In this document: piece after piece, positions 30,769-38,400 of the stretch | Position numbering within the stretch: the stretch's first letter is position 1 | Layout of the letters: every line of letters begins with the position of its first letter | NCBI GenBank assembly: GCA_021791795.1 | Contig: JAJYVX010000008.1 | Span: 1 to 41,202, forward strand | Direction of reading: 5' to 3' | Origin: Actinomycetes bacterium | GTDB lineage: Bacteria; Actinomycetota; Acidimicrobiia; Acidimicrobiales; Bog-793 | Length of the DNA stretch: 41,202 nt | Position numbers and translations under genes: made by a program | Notes under the pieces: generated by a model | What the model was told of the DNA's origin: nothing | The model's database searches: none | Seen by the model: only the letters and a program-made list of their open reading frames with translations

Positions 30769-31203
30769 TCAGCCCGGATCCGGAGCGAACACGAAGAGCA
30801 GGTCGGTCTCGCAGGCGACGCTCCCTTCGACGCTGGCGACCCCGTGGCCCGTCCCCGCCCTCGCCGAGAGCCGCCCGAGGGTCACCTGGAGCTGAAGGGT
30901 GTCGCCGGGGACCACCTGCCGGCGGAACCGCGCTCGGTCGATCCCGCCGAACAACGGCAGCTTCTTCTTGAACCGCTCGTCGGAGAGCACGGCCGCAGCT
31001 CCGAGCTGGGCGAGCGACTCGACCATGAGGACGCCGGGCAGCGTCGGCCGGGAGGGGAAGTGGCCGGCGAAGAACTCCTCGTCGCCCTCGAGCCGCCACA
31101 GACCGGACGCGCCGACCCCCGGTTCGAGCGCGGTGAGCTCGGACAAGAGGAGAAACGGCGCCCTGTGCGGGATCAACTCCTCCGGCCTCGGCAGGCCGTT
31201 CAC
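30769..31203 (-). CDS. FabZ-like 3-hydroxyacyl-ACP dehydratase
   Basis: A 144-residue hot-dog-fold dehydratase. The opening IPHRAPFLLLSELTALEPG, the catalytic His in EFFAGHFPSRPTLPG and the catalytic acid in VLMVESLAQLGAA match FabZ. FGGIDRARFRRQVVPGDTL is the usual later block. It would dehydrate 3-hydroxyacyl-ACP in fatty acid elongation, or in a special lipid pathway, since no other fab genes are adjacent. Its ATG overlaps the stop of the upstream NYN-S1 gene (ATGA), so it is translated with that gene, an unexpected pairing. It is convergent with xthA. Confidence 0.87.
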   Translation of the reverse strand: MNGLPRPEELIPHRAPFLLLSELTALEPGVGASGLWRLEGDEEFFAGHFPSRPTLPGVLMVESLAQLGAAAVLSDERFKKKLPLFGGIDRARFRRQVVPGDTLQLQVTLGRLSARAGTGHGVASVEGSVACETDLLFVFAPDPG

Positions 31204-32705
31204 GGCTGGGCTTTCTTCTTGCGTGTCCGTGGGGCTCGCACCGGAGCCGGAGCGTTCTCGCTCTTGTTCGATGCAGCCGCGCGCTGCGGCGCGGTCTTCT
31301 TGGTCCTGCCCGTCGGCGTGCCTTCGGGCTTCGCGGGTGCCGTGGCCGCCTTGCCTGCCGACATCGCCGGCGCGGCGGCCTCTTGTGCGCTCTTCCCAGC
31401 CGCCCTGCCGGATCGCCTGGCCGGCCCCGTCGCAGCTTTCTCGCCCTGCTCCCGAGCTGCACCCTTCGCCTGCTTCGAAAGCGGCGGCTCTGCCCCGAGC
31501 TTCGCCTGCGTCTTCACGGCCTTTCCGTTCCCGGGCCCACCGCTCGGCCGAGCCGGCGGCATCTCGGGGACCTGTTTCCTCGCGGCCCTCTTGCGAGGAG
31601 CTCTCGCCTCTCTCGCGCCGGGCGCAGTCTCCGGGTCGACAGCCGGGGCTGCGGCGGCCACCGGTGCCTCGCCTGCCTTCCTTCCGGACCTCCTTGTGCC
31701 AGCCTTCGCCGGCGCCCTGGTCGCGGCCTTCGCCGGGGCGGCGGAGCTCCCCGCAGCAGCCGCCTTCTTCGCCCGGGCCGACTTCTTCACGATCCGGAGC
31801 TCTGCGGCGATAGTCTCGTCGCTCGGGCGACCGGACACCACGCCGACCCCGGGCAGCGACAGCTCGACGCCCCGCCGCTGCGGGTCGAGCGCCGTCACGA
31901 CGAAACGGCGATGCTCCCCCTTCTTCAACACCTCCCTCGCGGCCCGGGGCGGTGGGTCCGCGAGGTTGGCGAGAGGGATGTAGCCCTGCGCCGTGCCGAC
32001 CATGACGACTGCCCCGTGCGACGTGTAGCTCTCGACCTGGCCCTCCACCTCGGTGCCGAGCGGGTGGTCGGCGATGAAGGAGATGAACGTGAGCGGGTCG
32101 TTGACGGCCGCGGCAGCGATGTTCGGGGCCATTTTCGCCTGCGCCCCGCCGCGCCTCGACGAGGCACCGTCCCCTCGCCGCTCCGACGCGGTCTCGGGCG
32201 CGACCGCCTCTTTCGTCGCGGCCTCGATGGCCTTCGACACCTGCTTCTTCGCCTTGTCGCTGTCGCGCAGCGCGCGGCGGCTCTTCGGTCCACGTACCGG
32301 GGTGCGCGGCGTGAAGATCCAGCCGACCGAAGGCACCGGGGTGGCGCCGAGGAGACGGCCGCGCTCGAAGAGCCAGGGGTGCTCGCCGTGGAACTCCTGG
32401 AAGGAGTCGTTGGAGAGGACGGTGGCGTCGACCTTCTCCGCCACACGGAGGAGGAACGCGTCGCCGCGGCCGATCGCGCCCGCGGGCGGGTGCACGTACT
32501 CGCCTTCGAGCGCCGCCTTCTCGAATCTCTCGAGCTCGGAGGGGTCGATGCGGTGGGAGAAGGTCGCGTCGACGATCACGGTCACCTCTGCGTCGGGGTG
32601 CTCGCGGCGGACCTCGGCCACCGCCTCCTCGAGTTGCGCGAGCGAAGGCTCCGACCTGCCTTCAGTTGCGATGTTCGAGCCGTCGACGACGATGTGCGAG
32701 ATCAT
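31200..32705 (-). CDS. NYN/Zc3h12a-type RNase fused to S1 RNA-binding domain
   Basis: A 501-residue three-part protein. Residues 1-125 look like a PIN/NYN endoribonuclease of the Zc3h12a type: SHIVVDGSNIATEG with D8, VTVIVDATFSHRI with D46, IGRGDAFLL with D82 and VLSNDSFQEF with D100, a full acidic metal site. Residues about 214-286 form an S1-like OB fold (GTEVEGQVESYTSHGAVVMV, then YIPLANLADPPP). The last ~200 residues are an Ala/Lys/Pro/Arg-rich, histone-H1-like basic tail, likely disordered and nucleic-acid binding. ATG 32705 is preferred; TTG 32720 would add five residues, and neither has a good ribosome-binding site. Coupled to the FabZ-like gene by ATGA. An RNA decay or processing role is inferred. 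Confidence 0.78.
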   Translation of the reverse strand: MISHIVVDGSNIATEGRSEPSLAQLEEAVAEVRREHPDAEVTVIVDATFSHRIDPSELERFEKAALEGEYVHPPAGAIGRGDAFLLRVAEKVDATVLSNDSFQEFHGEHPWLFERGRLLGATPVPSVGWIFTPRTPVRGPKSRRALRDSDKAKKQVSKAIEAATKEAVAPETASERRGDGASSRRGGAQAKMAPNIAAAAVNDPLTFISFIADHPLGTEVEGQVESYTSHGAVVMVGTAQGYIPLANLADPPPRAAREVLKKGEHRRFVVTALDPQRRGVELSLPGVGVVSGRPSDETIAAELRIVKKSARAKKAAAAGSSAAPAKAATRAPAKAGTRRSGRKAGEAPVAAAAPAVDPETAPGAREARAPRKRAARKQVPEMPPARPSGGPGNGKAVKTQAKLGAEPPLSKQAKGAAREQGEKAATGPARRSGRAAGKSAQEAAAPAMSAGKAATAPAKPEGTPTGRTKKTAPQRAAASNKSENAPAPVRAPRTRKKKAQP

Positions 32706-32847
32706 CCGCTGCGTAGTCAATCATCTGAAGCCGTCGAGCCGGTGGACTGACACGAGCCTGATCTGCCCTCTACCGTCGGCGTCTCGCGTTCACTGACCAG
32801 ACTTGTCGTGGTCCGTGGTCGCCGGATCGGCATAGGACGAGAGAGCA

Positions 32848-33225
32848 GTGCGAAGACACTTGATCTATCTCCTGGGAGTGCCCGCCGCGCTGGCGACGGT
32901 CATCGCGGTGTCTCTGGCCGTGACCGCGACACCGTCCGGTGCAGCCGACGCCTCGCTGACCCAGATACTCGGTGCCGCCGGCCCTTCCGGTGCCGGCGCC
33001 CCTTGGGCCATGATCTCTCTCGGCAACTTCCCGGCCAACGGTCCCGGAGCGGACGGGGAGATAGTCGGAGCCTCGATCACCGACACGAGCGGGTTCACCG
33101 TCAACCCGTTCCCAGCCGTCCCGGTGCCTGTCCCGGCGTACGGGGGGATAGGGCTCGCCGTCATCGTCGGACCCGGCCTTGCCTGGCGGCTGAACCGGCG
33201 CCGGGCTGCGCCTGCAGCCGCCTAG
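32848..33225 (+). CDS. Small exported protein with C-terminal membrane anchor
   Basis: A 125-residue protein starting at GTG 32848 after GAGAG. The N-terminus is a signal-peptide-like helix (basic MRRH, hydrophobic to about residue 27, then TATPSGAADA). A short Gly/Ala/Pro-rich region follows. The C-terminus has VPVPAYGGIGLAVIVGPGLA, a hydrophobic segment, then WRLNRRR and an Ala tail. Signal, small extracellular part, hydrophobic segment and basic end is the layout of sortase or CTERM-sorted proteins, but no LPXTG or PEP motif is present. It may simply be a small bitopic protein. It is divergent from the NYN-S1 gene and convergent with kgd. Confidence 0.6.
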   Translation: MRRHLIYLLGVPAALATVIAVSLAVTATPSGAADASLTQILGAAGPSGAGAPWAMISLGNFPANGPGADGEIVGASITDTSGFTVNPFPAVPVPVPAYGGIGLAVIVGPGLAWRLNRRRAAPAAA

Positions 33226-33238
33226 ACCGATCGGCCGC

Positions 33239-36200
33239 TCAGCCGCCTGCCGGCGCTCCGACTGAGCGCCCCAGGAGGTCCTCGAGCTCGAGGTGGTGCA
33301 CGGTCGCGGAGCCCGTGGCGGGGCTCCCGGCCACCCCTCGGCTCACGTGCGTGAGCTCCACCTTCTCACGGAGCAGGCGGTGCAACCTGCCGTGCACGTA
33401 GGTCCATGCGCCCATGTTCTCCGGCTCCTCCTGCAAGAAGGAGACCGACGCGAGCCTCTCGTAGCGGTCGAGCACGGAGAACAGCTCCTTTTCCGGCCAG
33501 GGATGGATCTGCTCGATCCGCACGACCGGAAGCGGCAGGCCGCGTTCGTCGCGCCGCGCCATGGCGTCGTAGGCGACCTTGCCGGTGGCGAGGACGAGGC
33601 GATCGACCGCCTGCCTGTCGATCCTCCCGGCCTCACACACCGGGTCGTCGAGCACGGGCGAGAAGCCGCCCGCCGAGAGATCGCCTATAGGTGACCGGGC
33701 GTAACGCGCCCGGAGCAACGACTTCGGCGTGAGCACCACGAGCGGTCGGCGGATCGGCCGCTGCGCCTGCGCGCGCAGGAGGTGGAAGTACTGCGCAGGG
33801 CTGGTCGGCTGCGCGACGGTGATGTTGTCCTCGGCGCACAGCTCGAGGAACCGCTCGAGCCGGGCGGACGAGTGCTCCGGGCCCTGGCCCTCGTAACCGT
33901 GAGGGAGGAGCAAGACGAGCGAAGAGCTCTGGCCCCACTTCTCGCCTGCCGCGGCGATGAAATTGTCGATGACGATCTGGGCGCCGTTCACGAAGTCCCC
34001 GAACTGCGCCTCCCAGGCCACGAGCGAGCGAGGGGCCTCGACCGAGTAGCCGTACTCGAAGCCGAGGGCGGCGTACTCGGACAAGAGCGAGTCGTACATC
34101 CGGAAGGCACCGCAGGTCGCGAGCTCGAGTCCGGGAGCGTGCGGGAGCTCGGCGAGCGGCACGATCTCACCGCCCGTCTCGTAGTCGACGAGCACGGCGT
34201 GCCGCTGGCTGAAAGTCCCTCGGCGGCTGTCCTGCCCGGCGAGGCGCACGTCGACGCCGTCGGCGAGGAGGCTCCCGAACGAGAGAGCCTCGCCGAGTGC
34301 CCAGTCGACCTCGCCGGAGCGGTACATCTCGTCCCGCTGGTGGAGCTGGCGCAGCAGCTTCGGGTGGATGGTGAAGCCATCGGGAACCGCGTGAAGCGCA
34401 CCGGCCACGGCGTCGAGGCGCTCGGCCGGCACGGCCGTCTTCATGGCCGAGAGGGGCGGCACGTGAGGCGTGGCGTGGCGCGTGAGCTTCTCCACCTTCG
34501 GCGGCGCCGTCGCTCTCGTCTCGTCGAGCGCCTGCTGCAGCCGCTTCGAGAAGTCGTCGAGTGCCGCCTCGGCCTCCTCGATGGTGATGTCCCCGCGCTT
34601 CACGAGCGACTCGGTGTACAGCTTTCGCACGGAGCGGTGCCGCTCGATCTCCCTGTACATGAGCGGTTGCGTGTAGCTCGGGTCGTCGCCCTCGTTGTGG
34701 CCGTGGAGCCGGTAGCAGACGAGGTCGATGACGACGTCCTTGTGGAACTCCTGCCGGAAGGTGACAGCCAGCCGGGCGACGCGGACGCAGGCTTCGGGAT
34801 CGTCGCCGTTGACGTGGAAGATCGGCGCCTGCACCGTCTTCGCCACGTCGGTCGGGTAGAGCGACGAGCGAGCCGATTCGACGGGGGTGGTGAAGCCGAG
34901 CTGGTTGTTGATCACAAGGTGGATCGTCCCGCCGGTCCTGTAGCCGCGGAGCTGGGACAGCTCGAGTGTCTCTGCCACGACGCCCTGCCCGGCGAAGGCC
35001 GCGTCCCCGTGGACGAGGAGGGGCAGGACGGGGAAGCTGCCGAAATTGGCGTGCTGGTCCTGGCGCGCCCGCGCCATGCCTTCTACGACCGGGTCGACCG
35101 CTTCGAGGTGCGACGGGTTCGAGGCGAGGGTGACGGGGAGCTCGAGACCGTCACGAGTTGCGAACTTCCCGGCGGCGCCCTTGTGGTACTTGACGTCGCC
35201 CGAGCCCTGGACGCTCTCGGGATCGAGGTTGCCCTCGAACTCGGCGAAGATCTCGCCGTAGGATTTGCCGACGATGTTCGCGAGGACGTTCAGCCGGCCG
35301 CGGTGAGCCATCCCGAGCACGGCCTCGTCCACTCCCGAATGGACGGCTTCGTCCAGCACGGCGTCGAGGAGCGGTATGGCCGCCTCGGCGCCCTCGAGCC
35401 CGAAGCGCTTCTGCCCCACGTAGCGGGTGTGGAGGAAACGCTCGAACGCCTCCGCAGCGTTCAGCCGCTCGAGCACGTGCCGCTGCTCGGCCCTGTCGAG
35501 GTTGCCGGTGACGCCCTCGACGTGCTCCTGGATCCAGCGCTTCTGCTCGGGATCCTGGATGTGCATGTACTCGATGCCCGTCGTGCGGCAGTAGGCATCG
35601 CGGAGGATGCCGAGGATCCGGCCGAGCGGCAACTCGACCATGCCGGCCAGCCCGTCGGTGACGAATTGGCGCTCGAGGTCGAAGACGGTGAGTCCGTAGG
35701 TGAGCGGGTCCAGCTCCTTGTGCAGCTTCGGCGCGTGCTGACCGAGCGGGTCGAGGTGAGCCATGAGGTGGCCGCGCACCCTGTACATGTTGACCATCTG
35801 CTGGACGGCCGCCTGCTTCACGAGGCGGCCGCGCTCGCCGTCGGCCCGGTTGAACGGGTTCACGTCCCTGTGCCAGCGCGCCGGCAGGTAGGGCACGTGC
35901 AGATCGTCGAAGATCTCGTCGTAGAAGGCGTGCTCTCCGAGCAGCAGCTCGTGCACCCGGGTGAGGAAGAGCCCCGACTCGGCCCCCTGGATGATCCGGT
36001 GGTCGTAGGTCGAGGTGAGCGTCACGACCTTCGAGAGACCCAGCTCTGCGAGAGCCTCCGGATCGGCCGCGGCGTACTCGGGCGGGTAGGCGAGCGAGCC
36101 GACGCCGATTATGGCGCCTTGGCCGGGCATGAGACGCGGAACGGACTGGGTCGTGCCGAGCGTCCCCGGGTTGGTGAGCGACACGGTGACGCCGGCGAAG

Positions 36201-37093
36201 TCGTCGACCGAGAGCTTGTTCGTCCTCACCTTGCGGACGAGGTCTTCGTAGGCGTGGAGGAAGCTCTCGAAGTTGAGCTCGTCGGCGCTCTTGATGCAGG
36301 GCACGACGAGGGAACGGGACCCGTCGGCACGCTCGACGTCGACGGCTATGCCGAGGCCGACGTGGTCGTGGCGGACCACGCCCGGCGTCCCCTTCCCGTC
36401 GGCGTCGGGCACGAAGCTCGAGTTGAGGGCGGGCAGCGAGCCGAGCGCCCGCACGACGGCCCAGCCGATGATGTGGGTGAAGCTGACCTTGCCGCCGGTC
36501 GTGCGGCCGAGCTGGTTGTTGATGATCTGGCGGTTGACCTCGAGCAGCTTGGCCGGCACCGGGTGGACGCTCGTCGCCGTCGGCACGTCGAGCGACTCGC
36601 GCATGTTCTCGGCGATCCGCGCGGCGGCGCCCCGGAGCGGGACCGGCGCCTTCACAGCTGTCGCAGCCGTCGCAGCCGCACCTGCACCGGCCGAAGCGCC
36701 CTGCTCGGGCGAAGCGCGCCCCCGTGCCGGCACAGCCACAGCCGGCACCTCCACCGCGGCGCCGCTCGGGGCCGCACCAGCTCCGGGCCGCGCGTGCCCT
36801 TCCACCGCCGCGCCGCTCGGGGCGGCGGCTCCCAGCCCTGCGGGACGCTCGGGGCCGGCGACGGCCTCAGCCGCGCGATGGGAAGCCTCGCCCGCTCGTG
36901 CGGGGGCGCCGTTGGCCGTAGGTGCTGCCTGTGACGGGCTCCTGTAGTCGGCGAAGAACTCCCGCCAGCTGTCGCTCACCGAGGCCGGGTCGTCCCGGTA
37001 CGCCTCGTACATCTCCTCGATGAGCCATGCGTTCGGACCGTACGCGCCGCTCGTCCCGGACGCTCCTCGATCCTTCGTCCCCTCGGCTGGCAC
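33239..37093 (-). CDS. kgd: Multifunctional 2-oxoglutarate decarboxylase/dehydrogenase (E1 with fused E2 core)
   Basis: A 1284-residue TCA-cycle enzyme of the actinobacterial Kgd/OdhA type. It starts at GTG 37093 with AGGA upstream. The N-terminal E1 tag (NAWLIEEMYEAYRDDPASVS) is followed by an Ala/Pro-rich linker. The E2 succinyltransferase core comes next (ARIAENMRESLDVPTATSVH through the active-site DHRIIQGAESG near residue 363). The thiamine-diphosphate E1 then runs from about residue 440 to the end (FLHTRYVGQKRFGLEGAE, VLGMAHRGRLNVLANI, GDAAFAGQGVV, LPHGYEGQGPEHSSARLERF). It lacks a lipoyl domain, as expected. FHA-protein regulation is known for the family, but no FHA gene is seen here. 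Confidence 0.95.
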   Translation of the reverse strand: MPAEGTKDRGASGTSGAYGPNAWLIEEMYEAYRDDPASVSDSWREFFADYRSPSQAAPTANGAPARAGEASHRAAEAVAGPERPAGLGAAAPSGAAVEGHARPGAGAAPSGAAVEVPAVAVPARGRASPEQGASAGAGAAATAATAVKAPVPLRGAAARIAENMRESLDVPTATSVHPVPAKLLEVNRQIINNQLGRTTGGKVSFTHIIGWAVVRALGSLPALNSSFVPDADGKGTPGVVRHDHVGLGIAVDVERADGSRSLVVPCIKSADELNFESFLHAYEDLVRKVRTNKLSVDDFAGVTVSLTNPGTLGTTQSVPRLMPGQGAIIGVGSLAYPPEYAAADPEALAELGLSKVVTLTSTYDHRIIQGAESGLFLTRVHELLLGEHAFYDEIFDDLHVPYLPARWHRDVNPFNRADGERGRLVKQAAVQQMVNMYRVRGHLMAHLDPLGQHAPKLHKELDPLTYGLTVFDLERQFVTDGLAGMVELPLGRILGILRDAYCRTTGIEYMHIQDPEQKRWIQEHVEGVTGNLDRAEQRHVLERLNAAEAFERFLHTRYVGQKRFGLEGAEAAIPLLDAVLDEAVHSGVDEAVLGMAHRGRLNVLANIVGKSYGEIFAEFEGNLDPESVQGSGDVKYHKGAAGKFATRDGLELPVTLASNPSHLEAVDPVVEGMARARQDQHANFGSFPVLPLLVHGDAAFAGQGVVAETLELSQLRGYRTGGTIHLVINNQLGFTTPVESARSSLYPTDVAKTVQAPIFHVNGDDPEACVRVARLAVTFRQEFHKDVVIDLVCYRLHGHNEGDDPSYTQPLMYREIERHRSVRKLYTESLVKRGDITIEEAEAALDDFSKRLQQALDETRATAPPKVEKLTRHATPHVPPLSAMKTAVPAERLDAVAGALHAVPDGFTIHPKLLRQLHQRDEMYRSGEVDWALGEALSFGSLLADGVDVRLAGQDSRRGTFSQRHAVLVDYETGGEIVPLAELPHAPGLELATCGAFRMYDSLLSEYAALGFEYGYSVEAPRSLVAWEAQFGDFVNGAQIVIDNFIAAAGEKWGQSSSLVLLLPHGYEGQGPEHSSARLERFLELCAEDNITVAQPTSPAQYFHLLRAQAQRPIRRPLVVLTPKSLLRARYARSPIGDLSAGGFSPVLDDPVCEAGRIDRQAVDRLVLATGKVAYDAMARRDERGLPLPVVRIEQIHPWPEKELFSVLDRYERLASVSFLQEEPENMGAWTYVHGRLHRLLREKVELTHVSRGVAGSPATGSATVHHLELEDLLGRSVGAPAGG
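36750..36826. repeat. 51-bp-period duplication in the kgd linker
   Basis: A 26-nt unit at 36750-36775 recurs at 36801-36826 with two mismatches, 51 bp (17 codons) apart. It encodes a repeated AAPSGAAVE in the linker between the E1 tag and the E2 core. In frame and probably neutral. Confidence 0.6.
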
Positions 37094-37249
37094 GGCACCT
37101 GATCCTACCGTCGGGCGCTCCACCGCTCGACTTCGAGAGAGGCCGGTTCGCGCCGCGCGGCACCTGCCCGTGCCCCGCGGCGCGACCTCGATAGCCTCTC
37201 TCGCATAGAGATCCCGTCGAACGCAGTCACGCGGGCTGCCGCCCGCCAC

Positions 37250-37498
37250 GTGGACCCGGGCAACGACGCGGTCTGCGTCGCGTGCCAGGAGCAGATCCGC
37301 TTCGCCGCCCGCTCCCACCAGCGCCAGGTGATAGTCAACGTCTACGAGGACGGCGTCTGGAAGCGTGTCGACCACTACCACGAGGACTGCTACCGCAACA
37401 TGGGCGAGCCGTTCGGGCCGCCGAGCGAACCGATCTCGCGCGCGGAGCGGGCGGCGGAGCGGGCGAGGGCGGCAGAACGGCGATCAGGCGCCCCGTGA
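37250..37498 (+). CDS. Small putative zinc-finger protein
   Basis: An 82-residue protein with CVACQEQIRF, then H and C ligands in VDHYHEDCYRNMGEPFG, suggesting a CxxC...H...C zinc site; the tail is Arg/Ala/Glu-rich. GTG 37250 is the first normal start. However, the frame stays open upstream to a TAG at 37193, and the added residues (IEIPSNAVTRAAARH) look protein-like, so a non-standard start such as ATA 37205 cannot be excluded. Its stop overlaps the GTG of the epimerase gene (GTGA), so it opens a three-gene coupled operon. Function unknown. Confidence 0.65.
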   Translation: MDPGNDAVCVACQEQIRFAARSHQRQVIVNVYEDGVWKRVDHYHEDCYRNMGEPFGPPSEPISRAERAAERARAAERRSGAP

Positions 37499-38400
37499 GG
37501 ATCCTCCTCACAGGAGCTTCCGGCTTCGTGGGCAAGGCTCTCACCGGCGCACTGCAGGCTCGCGGGGACGACGTCGTGCGCGTGAGCCACCGTGAACCGC
37601 AGCCTGGCGAGGTGGGGGCCGACATCTCCTCGGGTCGACTCGACGCGAGGAGGCTGCCCGGCGCCGAGCTCGGCGAGGTCGACGCTGTCGTCCACCTCGC
37701 CGGCGCCTCGATCTTCACCCGCTGGACGGCGCTGAGGCGCGAGCAGATTCGCGCGAGCCGCATCGCCTTCGCCGACCTCATCGTGCGCGACATCGCACGG
37801 TGGCCGAGACCACCTGCCGTCTTCGTCACGGGGAGCGCGGTCGGCTACTACGGGGAACGGGGAGAGGAGGAGCTCGACGAGTCGTCATCTCCCGGCGAGG
37901 GCTTCCTCGCAGACGTCTGCCGCTCGTGGGAGCACGCCGCGGCCGGCGCCCTGCGCTACGGCACCCGAGTGGTGGCCGTCCGCAGCGGGATAGTGCTCGG
38001 GAAGGGCGGAGGCAGCCTCGGCCTGGAGCGACCGATCTTCAGGCTCGGGCTCGGCGGCAGGCTCGGCTCCGGGCGCCAGTGGATGAGCTGGGTGTCGCTC
38101 GAGGACGAGGTACGAGCCATCCTCTTCGCCCTCGACGAGGATGGCCTCGCCGGCCCGGTGAACGCCGTGAGCCCGAACCCGGTCCGCAACGCGGACTACA
38201 CCTCCGCGCTCGCCCGAGTCCTCCGTCGGCCCGCCCCCTTCACGGTCCCTGCGCTCGCCCTGCGAGCCGCCCTCGGAGCCACGGCCGACGAGATGCTCCT
38301 CGTGAGCGAGAGAGTCATCCCGGCCGCGCTCCGCCGTGCCGGCTTCACCTTCGCCCACGAGCACCTCGACGAGGCGCTCACGGCCGCCCTCGTCCGATGA
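37495..38400 (+). CDS. TIGR01777-type NAD(P)-dependent epimerase (SulA/YfcH-like)
   Basis: A 301-residue extended SDR protein. The nucleotide-binding motif ILLTGASGFVGKAL is at the very N-terminus. VDAVVHLAGASI, WTALRREQIRASRI, FVTGSAVGYYGERGEEELDE and FLADVCRSWEHAA are the family blocks; the tyrosine of GYYG stands in for the SDR catalytic site. The C-terminal DUF1731-like part (RPAPFTVPALALRAALG) closes it. The substrate of this family is not known. The GTG start overlaps the stop upstream (GTGA) and its own stop overlaps the acyl-CoA synthetase start (ATGA). Confidence 0.88.
   Translation: MRILLTGASGFVGKALTGALQARGDDVVRVSHREPQPGEVGADISSGRLDARRLPGAELGEVDAVVHLAGASIFTRWTALRREQIRASRIAFADLIVRDIARWPRPPAVFVTGSAVGYYGERGEEELDESSSPGEGFLADVCRSWEHAAAGALRYGTRVVAVRSGIVLGKGGGSLGLERPIFRLGLGGRLGSGRQWMSWVSLEDEVRAILFALDEDGLAGPVNAVSPNPVRNADYTSALARVLRRPAPFTVPALALRAALGATADEMLLVSERVIPAALRRAGFTFAHEHLDEALTAALVR

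Noticed and set aside
33782-36934. 1050-codon open frame on the + strand
   Set aside because: It is antisense to kgd, whose protein is unmistakable. The antisense product is low-complexity Arg/Gly/Val/Glu text typical of high-GC shadow frames.
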